Positions 57,430-64,000 of a stretch of DNA of 64,000 bases are shown here, one piece after another. The DNA is from Oxalobacteraceae bacterium OTU3CAMAD1 (GTDB lineage Bacteria > Pseudomonadota > Gammaproteobacteria > Burkholderiales > Burkholderiaceae_D): contig CP099650.1 of assembly GCA_024123915.1 (NCBI GenBank), positions 6,014,001-6,078,000 of the forward strand, in the 5' to 3' direction. The number at the start of each line of letters is the position of its first letter. Within the stretch, counting starts at the first letter, position 1. The notes under the pieces were generated by a model. That model ran no database searches and was not told the DNA's origin. It worked only from the letters and a program-made list of their open reading frames with translations. The translations under genes and the position numbers were made by a program.

Positions 57430-59190
57430 ATGTCCACCTCCCCGCTTGAAATGCTGCCCGACGCCACCCCTGAAACGCCTGCGGCGCTGCCGGCCGACCT
57501 GGAAAGCCGACGCCACCAGATGTTCCCGACGTTGTCTGACAGCGACATCAAGCACATGCTGCGCTTCGGCCATGTGCGCCATTTCAGCGACGGCGAAAAA
57601 ATCGCCGAGGCGGGCAAGAGCAACTACGGCATGCTGCTGGTGCTCAAGGGCGGCGTCGCCATCACCCGCTTCGACGGCCTGGGCAACACCTCGTACATCA
57701 CCACGCACATGCCTGGCCAGTTCTCCGGCGAGGTGGCGCAGTTGTCGGGGCGCCCGGCGTTGGGCAACGCCGACGCCGTCGGCGAGGTCGAAGTGCTGGT
57801 GATACCGCCCGAATCGCTGCGCGCGCTGCTGGTCGCGCACGCCGACCTGGGCGAACGCATCGTGCGCGCGCTGATCCTGCGTCGCGTCGGCCTGATCGAG
57901 CAGAACTCGGGCGGCCCGGTCATCGTCGGCCCGCGCGGCCACGGCCGCATCCATACCCTGCAGAGCTTCCTTGCCGCCAACGGCCATCCCTACAGCGTGC
58001 TCGATCCGGAGGTGGACCAGCAGGCGACGGAACTGATGGCCCACTACCAGCCCAAGCCGGACGAACTGCCGCTGGTGGTGTGCCCGGACGGCGTGGTCAA
58101 GAAAAATCCAACCACGGTCGATATCGGCCGCTGCCTCGGCATGCTGCCGGAGCTGCCGGCCGACAAGGTGTGGGATGTGATCGTCGTCGGCGCCGGCCCC
58201 TCCGGACTGGCGACGGCGGTGTACGCGGCGTCCGAAGGCTTGTCGGTGCTGGCGCTGGAAACCCGCGCCTTCGGCGGCCAGGCGGCGGCCAGCGCCCGCA
58301 TCGAAAATTACCTCGGCTTCCCGACCGGCGTCTCCGGCCGCGCGCTGGCCGGGCGCGCGTATGTGCAGGCGCAGAAATTCGGCGTCGAGATCGCCATCCC
58401 CGCACCCGCCGGGCGGCTGATCTGCGACACCTATCCGCTGCAAGTGGAAATGTGCGGCAGCCTGCAGAAGCTGCAGGCCAAGACCGTGGTGCTGTCGTGC
58501 GGCGCGCGCTACCGCCGGCCGTCGCTGGCCAACCTCAAGCAGTTCGAGGGCAAGGGCATTTATTACTGGGCGTCGCCGATCGAGGCCAAGCTGTGCAAGA
58601 CCGAGGAGATCGTGCTGGTCGGCGGCGGCAACTCGGCCGGGCAAGCGGCGGTGTTCCTGGCGGGGCACGCGTCCAAGGTGCATATGCTGATCCGCAAGGA
58701 CAGCCTGGCGTCGACGATGTCGAGCTATCTGATCGAACGCATCCAGGCCACGCCGAATATCGAGCTGCACACGCACTCGGAGATCATCGCGCTCGAAGGC
58801 GACGAGGATGGCCTGAAGCAGGTGCGCATCCGCAATTCGAAAAGCGAAGAGGAATGCGATTACGACGTTTGCCGCGTGTTCCTGTTCATCGGCGCCGATC
58901 CGAACACGGGCTGGCTGGAGGACTGCGGTGTCGATGTCGACGGCCACGGTTTTATCCGCACCGGTTTCGATGTGACCAAGGCGCAGTGCAAGGCCAACTT
59001 CGACAAGGGTGTGTACCCGCGCGAGATGCCGGCGCGCGCCGCGCTCGAGACCAGCGTGCCGGGCGTGTTCGCCATCGGCGACGTGCGCGCCAGTTCCACC
59101 AAGCGGGTCGCGGCGGCGGTGGGCGAAGGCGCGGCCGTGGTGTCGCAGATTCACGCGTTTTTAGCGAATCTTCCAGCGGATAAACGCTAG
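57430..59190 (+). CDS. cNMP-binding-domain/thioredoxin-reductase-like flavoprotein without CxxC
   Basis: 586 residues from the ATG at 57430 (no clear Shine-Dalgarno). Residues about 25-145 are a CRP-type cyclic-nucleotide-binding fold (FSGEVAQLSGRPAL), but the canonical phosphate-binding Arg-Ala/Ser is not seen. Residues about 155-235 resemble a cysteine-less thioredoxin-like linker domain. From about residue 248 a thioredoxin-reductase fold follows (VIVVGAGPSGLATAVYAASEG, GGGNSAGQAAVF, GVFAIGDVRASSTKRVA). The redox CxxC of thioredoxin reductase is replaced by YWASPIEAKLC, so it probably reduces another partner. Confidence 0.9.
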   Translation: MSTSPLEMLPDATPETPAALPADLESRRHQMFPTLSDSDIKHMLRFGHVRHFSDGEKIAEAGKSNYGMLLVLKGGVAITRFDGLGNTSYITTHMPGQFSGEVAQLSGRPALGNADAVGEVEVLVIPPESLRALLVAHADLGERIVRALILRRVGLIEQNSGGPVIVGPRGHGRIHTLQSFLAANGHPYSVLDPEVDQQATELMAHYQPKPDELPLVVCPDGVVKKNPTTVDIGRCLGMLPELPADKVWDVIVVGAGPSGLATAVYAASEGLSVLALETRAFGGQAAASARIENYLGFPTGVSGRALAGRAYVQAQKFGVEIAIPAPAGRLICDTYPLQVEMCGSLQKLQAKTVVLSCGARYRRPSLANLKQFEGKGIYYWASPIEAKLCKTEEIVLVGGGNSAGQAAVFLAGHASKVHMLIRKDSLASTMSSYLIERIQATPNIELHTHSEIIALEGDEDGLKQVRIRNSKSEEECDYDVCRVFLFIGADPNTGWLEDCGVDVDGHGFIRTGFDVTKAQCKANFDKGVYPREMPARAALETSVPGVFAIGDVRASSTKRVAAAVGEGAAVVSQIHAFLANLPADKR

Positions 59191-59210
59191 CGAACCCGCA
59201 CGGCCAACCA

Positions 59211-59238
59211 GGGTCGTACCCCGTACGGGGTACGACCC
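59211..59238. repeat. Perfect 28-bp palindrome (GTACCC/GGGTAC family)
   Basis: GGGTCGTACCCC-GTAC-GGGGTACGACCC is its own reverse complement, preceded by AACCCGCA-CGGCCAACC as in the lpxK copy. It lies between the convergent flavoprotein and polysaccharide deacetylase genes and could function as a bidirectional terminator. Confidence 0.9.
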
Positions 59239-59280
59239 TTAAACGGCGACGCATGCGTATCGCGAAACGCTTGCCGGGCT

Positions 59281-60231
59281 TCACTTCAACCAGGCCTTCT
59301 CCAGCTGCTCGATTTCGAAATCGCCGTCGTCCACTAGCCGCTCCCACCCTTCGAACTTGGTCATGCCACGCGTGCGGGCGATCGACAGCAGCAGGCTCTG
59401 TCCCGGCACCGTGCGCTCCGGCTGCAGCTGATACACCGGATCGGCGAACGCCTGCGCCGGCGTGACGATCGTCCAGCCCATATCGACGAACTGCTGGATC
59501 ACATCCTTCAACCACAACGCGTTAATCAGGTTGTGATGCTGTAGCAGCACCTGCGGAATATCGCGCCCTTCCAGCTTGCGCGACAAATCGCGATACGCGA
59601 TCGCCCGCTGTTTGATATGCGCCAGGTACGCCTGTTTGATCGGCTCGATGTTCGCCTTCGGATCGGACCGCAGTACCTCGGTCAGTTTCGCGTCCAGGCG
59701 CCAGTCGCTGGTGTCCAGGCTCACATACCCATTGCGATAGCCTTGCTCCTTCAGGAAGCTTCGCATGCCGTCGCGCTTCTCCGGCGTATTCCCCTCGCGC
59801 AGGAAGGTAAACCGGAACCACTTTTGATACCCGGGCAAGGTGGACGTGATGCGGTCGCAATCGAGGATCTCCCGCTGGTACTGCGCCAGCGTCACCTTCG
59901 CGGAATTCAAATCCGGGTGCGTCATCGTGTGGTTGCCCAGCGCATGGCCGGCATCGCCCCAGGCCTTGGCCAGCGCATAGCCGGCCGGCTTGGTTGCGCC
60001 GAAGTCGCAGGTGACGAACAACGCCGCCGACACCTTGTGCGCGGCCAGCGCGTCGAGCATCGCTTGGTTGCGCTGCTGCGGCGACATCAACGGCGTCTGC
60101 TCCAGCTGCGGCCCGTCGTCGAAGGTGAAGGCCACCGACTGCGCCTGCGCCACGCCCATGCTCACACCAGCGAGCGTCATCATCGCGGCTATGGCGGTTA
60201 AGCGAATACGGCGACCAACCGTTACTAACAT
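59281..60231 (-). CDS. Polysaccharide deacetylase (NodB domain), secreted
   Basis: 316 residues with an N-terminal signal peptide (AIAAMMTLAGVSMGVAQAQ). CE4 motif 1 FTFDDGPQ (catalytic base and metal Asp) and motif 2 HTMTHPDL (metal His) are intact; the C-terminal part with QHHNLINALWLKD supplies the final motif. It probably removes N-acetyl or O-acetyl groups from a polysaccharide such as peptidoglycan or exopolysaccharide. Start at 60231 or a few codons downstream. Confidence 0.9.
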   Translation of the reverse strand: MLVTVGRRIRLTAIAAMMTLAGVSMGVAQAQSVAFTFDDGPQLEQTPLMSPQQRNQAMLDALAAHKVSAALFVTCDFGATKPAGYALAKAWGDAGHALGNHTMTHPDLNSAKVTLAQYQREILDCDRITSTLPGYQKWFRFTFLREGNTPEKRDGMRSFLKEQGYRNGYVSLDTSDWRLDAKLTEVLRSDPKANIEPIKQAYLAHIKQRAIAYRDLSRKLEGRDIPQVLLQHHNLINALWLKDVIQQFVDMGWTIVTPAQAFADPVYQLQPERTVPGQSLLLSIARTRGMTKFEGWERLVDDGDFEIEQLEKAWLK

Positions 60232-60361
60232 ATTTCCTCCTTAAGGGCGATCTAATCGAACGCCGAACTCATCCATGCCAGAATGCAAGCAGAGGTAACA
60301 CGCAAGGCCTCAACGCTCCATTTGTTTCCTCGACATCATACTTCAACCATGCGAGGACAAA

Positions 60362-60928
60362 ATGCGACTTCCACTCATCCCCCCAAACGAACTGAGCCCC
60401 GAACAAAAAGAGCTGTACGACAGCATGCGCAAAGGCATCGCCAGCAACTTCAACGCGTTTCAAGTAGAGCGCGAGGACAGCGCCCTGATGGGCCCCTGGA
60501 ATCCCTGGCTGCACGAGCCTGCCATCGGCAAGGCGATCTGGGACCTGACGCTGGCCATGACCGCCAACGCCGTCTTGCCGGACAACGTACGCCAGATCGC
60601 GATTCTCGTCGTCGGCGCCCGCTACAACGCGGCCTATGAACTGTATGCGCACGTCGCGGTGGCGGAGAAAGCCGGCATGTCGGCCGAGCGCCTGGCCGCG
60701 CTGGTGGCGGACCTGAAGCCGGTCGACCTGTCGAAGGAGGAGAACGTCGCCTTCGATTTCTCGTACGCGCTCAGTCGCGGCGGCACGTTGCCGGAGCCGT
60801 TGTACCGGCTGGCGATCGACACCTTCGGCCAGCATGGCACCAACGAGTTGATCTACCTGGTGGGCTTGTACGCGCTGGTGTCGACCACGTTGAACGGCTT
60901 TAACGTGCCGGTGCCAGAGCGTGAATAA
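60362..60928 (+). CDS. Carboxymuconolactone decarboxylase-family protein
   Basis: 188-residue AhpD-like CMD protein: RQIAILVVGARYNAAYELYAHVAVAEKAGMS is the family core, but the CxxC of peroxidase members is absent (YELYAH). This suggests a decarboxylase- or hydrolase-like rather than peroxidase role; the substrate is unknown. The following patatin gene overlaps its 3' end by 8 bases. Confidence 0.88.
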   Translation: MRLPLIPPNELSPEQKELYDSMRKGIASNFNAFQVEREDSALMGPWNPWLHEPAIGKAIWDLTLAMTANAVLPDNVRQIAILVVGARYNAAYELYAHVAVAEKAGMSAERLAALVADLKPVDLSKEENVAFDFSYALSRGGTLPEPLYRLAIDTFGQHGTNELIYLVGLYALVSTTLNGFNVPVPERE

Positions 60929-62096
60929 GCGCGATACCAGCACCTCGGCCGACGCCCGGCTTAAGCCCGCCGGCGCGGGTCCATCGGAGTTCGGCAGTGT
61001 TGCCCTGGTGCTGCAAGGGGGCGGCGCGCTGGGCGCCTACCAGGCCGGCGTCTACGAACGCCTGCTGGAAGGCGACATCGAACCGAACTGGTTGTCGGGG
61101 ATATCCATTGGCGCCATCAACAGCGCCATCATCGCCGGCAACGCGCGTCAGGACCGGGTCGCGCGGCTGCGCGAATTCTGGGAACTGGTCAGCGATGGCG
61201 GCGCCTGCGCGCCCGGCGCCAGCTGGAGCGCCCTGACGCTTGCCGACACGGCCCGCGCCTGGGTCAACCAGCTCGCGGCAGGCAGCGCGTTCGTGCGCGG
61301 CGTGCCGGGCTTCTTCGAGCCGCGCATGCCGTCCTTCCCGTTCGGCGGCAGCCAGGCCACCAGTTTCTACGACACCTCGCCGTTGCGCGCCACGCTGGAA
61401 CGCCTGGTCGATTTCGATCGCATCAACGCGCGCGAGACGCGGCTTAGCGTCGGCGCGGTAAACGTCCGCACCGGGAACTTCGCCTACTTCGACAACGCCA
61501 CCGAGCGCATACGGGTCGAGCACATCATGGCAAGCGGCGCGTTGCCGCCGGCCTTCGACGCGGTGGAAATCGATGGCGAAAAATACTGGGACGGCGGCAT
61601 GGTGTCTAACACGCCGCTGGAATGGGTGCTGTCCAACAGCTCGGGCCTCGACACGCTGGTCTGGCAAGTCGATTTGTGGAGCGCCCACGGCGAACTGCCG
61701 CGCGACATGGCCAGCGTCGCCACGCGGATGAAGGAGATCCAGTATTCGAGCCGCACGCGCATGGCGACCGACTCCCTGCGCAGGGTGAAGAAGCTGCACA
61801 CGGCGCTAAGCGAACTGCTGGCGATGATCCCGGCGGACATGGCGGCCAGTCCGCAAGCACAATTGCTGGCGGCGGCGGGCGACCCTGCGCGCTACAACAT
61901 CGTTGAACTGGTCTACCGTTCGGCGACCTACGAGGGCCAGTACAAGGATGTGGAGTTTTCCCGCAGGACGATGAACGAGCATTGGCAGGCCGGCTACAAG
62001 GATGCCAACAGCACGCTCACGCACAAGGAAATTCTCCAGCTGCCCACCATCGACGCCAATCCGGCCGTTTTCGATTTCCTTACGAAGCCAGCCTAG
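60921..62096 (+). CDS. Patatin-like phospholipase with DUF3734
   Basis: 391 residues from a GTG at 60921. Oxyanion motif LQGGGALGAYQAG near residue 33, nucleophile GISIG with Ser62, catalytic Asp224 (YWDGGMVSN), and a C-terminal DUF3734 (RTMNEHWQAGYKDANSTL). It overlaps the CMD gene by 8 bases and the convergent MBL gene by 17 bases. A phospholipase or PHB-related hydrolase role is likely; the two patatins of this window share only the catalytic motifs. Confidence 0.93.
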   Translation: MNKRDTSTSADARLKPAGAGPSEFGSVALVLQGGGALGAYQAGVYERLLEGDIEPNWLSGISIGAINSAIIAGNARQDRVARLREFWELVSDGGACAPGASWSALTLADTARAWVNQLAAGSAFVRGVPGFFEPRMPSFPFGGSQATSFYDTSPLRATLERLVDFDRINARETRLSVGAVNVRTGNFAYFDNATERIRVEHIMASGALPPAFDAVEIDGEKYWDGGMVSNTPLEWVLSNSSGLDTLVWQVDLWSAHGELPRDMASVATRMKEIQYSSRTRMATDSLRRVKKLHTALSELLAMIPADMAASPQAQLLAAAGDPARYNIVELVYRSATYEGQYKDVEFSRRTMNEHWQAGYKDANSTLTHKEILQLPTIDANPAVFDFLTKPA

Positions 62097-63408
62097 CTTC
62101 TTTGAGGCGCCGCAGTTGCGCCGCCTGGTAGGCGCCGAAGGCGTCGTTGAACAGGCAGCGTATCAGCGGATCGTCGACAATGTCGGCGTCGGCCGGCGCG
62201 CCGCTGATCCGCATGTACATCGACGTCAGCGACTCCCCCAGCGCCAGGCCCGCGTATAGCTTGGCGATGGGGATTTCGGTCAGCCACGACGGCGCTTCCT
62301 CGTCGCCCGCCGCAGCGATGCTATCGCCTTGGATGCGGTAGCGGTACTGCCGCACGCCACCGGCGTGATCGTAGACCGATAACTGCCAGACGCACTGCGT
62401 CTCGAAGTAGCTGTCCGGCGGCAGTTCCATCTCCCGGTATTTACCGAGCAAACCCGCACCGCAGTAGTCCAGCACCAGCGAGGTTTGTGACTCTGTCAGC
62501 GGCGCGAAATGGCCGGCGATGTCCGAAGTCGGCGGCGGCGTGATGCCGGCGTCATACTCATAATCGACGTCCTGTTCGCCAACCGGCAGCACCCATGGCA
62601 GCGGCGCGGCTGGCGTTAGCGCCTGCGACGTCAATTCCATCGCGACGGAGGGATTGAGGCGGACGATGCGCGCATCCGGCAGCCAGGCGCCGACCTCGCG
62701 CTCGAACTGTTGATAAGTGATCGGGAACAGCGCGTGGTTGTACCAGGACCATGGCTCCTGCACGAACTGGCAGGAACTGGGGACGACATAACGGGGCTTG
62801 AGTGCGCGCAGCTGCTCCGGCCATTCCTCGGGCAGCTCCGGCTGGACGCCCTCGGCGCGCGACGGCGCGATCACGTCGATCTCGCGCATGGTCTGGAAGG
62901 GCCACAGCACCATGTCCCACGGCGCGTAGGCTGTGAGCTGTTCCAGCGTCTCCGGGTCCATCCACGAATCGACGACGTTCAGCACATTCAATCCGCCGGC
63001 ACGAATGTGGAACATCGAGTCGACATCGGCATCGAGCGCCCTGCGCGGAATGACCTCGATCGGGCCAACCAGCACCGGTGAATCGACCGCCAGCGCGCGC
63101 ACGTCGGTGAAGCCCAACTCACGGATCATGGCGAACAGTTCGTCGAACAGGCAGTAAAGATAGATCGGCGTGGCGCGCGGCAGCAGGTCCAGGCTCTCCA
63201 TCGAACAATGGTCGTCGTGGAAGTGGGAGATGAAGACCGCGTCCGGCGTCAGCGTCTTGATCTGTTCATGGTCGAAGCGCACGGCGGGAAAGGCGTGGCA
63301 GTTGCGGCTAAACGGGTTTTCGAAAATCGGATCGAACAGTATCTGCGTGCCTTCGTGCTCGAAGACATAACCCGCGTGGAGTATCCTGGAAATCTTCAGG
63401 GGCGACAT
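62080..63408 (-). CDS. Metallo-beta-lactamase-fold hydrolase
   Basis: 442 residues from the ATG at 63408 (TGGAGT about 8 bases upstream). N-terminal MBL domain with the HxHxDH metal motif (SHFHDDHC, near residue 75), then a long C-terminal part without a recognised family. Convergent 17-base overlap with the patatin gene. The function is not predictable beyond hydrolysis of an ester or phosphoester. Confidence 0.85.
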   Translation of the reverse strand: MSPLKISRILHAGYVFEHEGTQILFDPIFENPFSRNCHAFPAVRFDHEQIKTLTPDAVFISHFHDDHCSMESLDLLPRATPIYLYCLFDELFAMIRELGFTDVRALAVDSPVLVGPIEVIPRRALDADVDSMFHIRAGGLNVLNVVDSWMDPETLEQLTAYAPWDMVLWPFQTMREIDVIAPSRAEGVQPELPEEWPEQLRALKPRYVVPSSCQFVQEPWSWYNHALFPITYQQFEREVGAWLPDARIVRLNPSVAMELTSQALTPAAPLPWVLPVGEQDVDYEYDAGITPPPTSDIAGHFAPLTESQTSLVLDYCGAGLLGKYREMELPPDSYFETQCVWQLSVYDHAGGVRQYRYRIQGDSIAAAGDEEAPSWLTEIPIAKLYAGLALGESLTSMYMRISGAPADADIVDDPLIRCLFNDAFGAYQAAQLRRLKEARLAS

Positions 63409-63458
63409 GTGCAGACTCCAATCAAAATGTCGCGCTATCTTACCAGACATAAAAACGC

Positions 63459-63489
63459 AAAAGCCCGCAGCGCGGGGCTGCGGGCTTTT
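63459..63489. terminator. Bidirectional rho-independent terminator
   Basis: AAAAGCCCGCAG and CTGCGGGCTTTT form a perfect stem around a GC loop, with an A/T tract on each side. It ends the ComEA-like transcript on the minus strand, and lies just upstream of the MBL gene start. Confidence 0.9.
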
Positions 63490-63504
63490 GCTGGAGTACC
63501 GGAT

Positions 63505-63858
63505 TTATTTGCCGGTGGCGGCGATTGGCGTGGAGCTCGCTTTGGGAGCGGCTTTGTCGGCCTTGGGCTTGGCTGCGGCCGTTGCGCCCTCTTTCGACTT
63601 TCCGTTCACCTGCAGGCCGGCCTCGGACAGCTTGGCGGCGTTCTTGCCGCCGACGCCTTTGACGCGCTGTTCAAAGTCGGCCCAGTCCTTGAACTCGCCT
63701 TTTTTTCGTTCTTCGAGGATCGCGGTGGATTTGGCGGGGCCGATGCCCTTGATCGAATCGAGCGCGGCTGCGTCTGCTTTGTTGACATCGACTTGTGCGA
63801 ACGCGAAGCTCATTGTGGCGGCCAGCGTGGCAATACCCAGCATTAGTTTTTTGAACAT
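63505..63858 (-). CDS. ComEA-type helix-hairpin-helix protein
   Basis: 117 residues: signal peptide (GIATLAATMSFAFAQ), then a ComEA/HhH_3 domain (VDVNKADAAALDSIKGIGP and AKLSEAGLQVNG) with two helix-hairpin-helix motifs, and an Ala/Lys-rich tail. It is a likely periplasmic DNA-binding competence-type protein. The start has a good context in the leader (AGACAGACATG). Confidence 0.92.
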   Translation of the reverse strand: MFKKLMLGIATLAATMSFAFAQVDVNKADAAALDSIKGIGPAKSTAILEERKKGEFKDWADFEQRVKGVGGKNAAKLSEAGLQVNGKSKEGATAAAKPKADKAAPKASSTPIAATGK

Positions 63859-63981
63859 GTCTGTCTCCGTGGTTGGTGTCGAGCAAGGGCGAAAATCGCA
63901 CCTTGAATACCCTTAACGGGTGGGGACCCCAACGTGGTTGACGCTGCCGGTATGAGGTAGATCAAACTCTGACAGGGAGAC

Positions 63982-64000
63982 ACGTAGGGCGGATTAGCGT
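63982..64000. repeat. Start of a GTAGGGCGGATTAG repeat, cut by window edge
   Basis: ACGTAGGGCGGATTAGCG matches the outer right arm (reverse complement) of the 29782-29874 element. The rest lies outside the window. Confidence 0.8.

Overview
The window reads as a high-GC betaproteobacterial chromosome, most likely Burkholderiales, family Oxalobacteraceae (Massilia/Duganella/Janthinobacterium-like). This is inferred from the gene order exbB-exbD-lpxK-trm112-kdsB-adk, a fused anthraniloyl-CoA monooxygenase/reductase, a K+-independent proton pyrophosphatase, a DUF4148 protein and TTG/GTG starts in GC-rich genes. No rRNA, tRNA, phage or CRISPR locus was seen.

Layout. 1-4.6 kb: translationally coupled operon for aerobic CoA-dependent anthranilate degradation (CoA ligase, monooxygenase/reductase, truncated SDR) behind a palindromic operator. 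4.7-11.7 kb: response regulator, 1674-residue hybrid sensor kinase with beta-propeller sensor, patatin. 11.8-15.6 kb: acyltransferase, gamma-glutamyltransferase and an SDR under a perfect palindrome. 15.6-17.0 kb: an intact 1310-bp IS3-family element inserted in one arm of a REP-like hairpin. 17.0-24.0 kb: secreted protein, hppA, adk, and the kdsB/trm112/lpxK/exbD/exbB operon. 24.1-25.4 kb: gene-free array of seven 99-bp units, each with a DnaA-box-like 9-mer and an IHF-like site at fixed offsets. 25.4-31.4 kb: xseA, glk divergent from a LacI-type regulator, sodB, an aldo/keto reductase and an acidic protein. 31.5-37.2 kb: tripartite aromatic-acid-type efflux cluster. 37.2-41.7 kb: SDR, small membrane protein, btuB under a cobalamin riboswitch, extradiol dioxygenase. 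41.7-50.1 kb: ylqF, OPT transporter, two tandem S9 peptidases, HDAC-family deacetylase. 50.3-55.4 kb: MoxR-DUF58-transglutaminase-MltB operon. 55.4-64 kb: AT-rich leader and small HTH-like protein, cysM, a cNMP-domain/thioredoxin-reductase-like fusion, polysaccharide deacetylase, CMD protein, second patatin, MBL hydrolase, and a ComEA-like HhH protein.

Most notable is the repeat array at 24140-25260. Its divergent copies align without gaps, with perfect DnaA boxes (TGTGGATAA) in five of seven units and consensus-matching IHF sites in three. This resembles the parts of datA/DARS/oriC-type DnaA-control loci, although nothing here proves that role. Three families of small palindromic repeats are scattered through the window, and one copy lies in frame inside lpxK.
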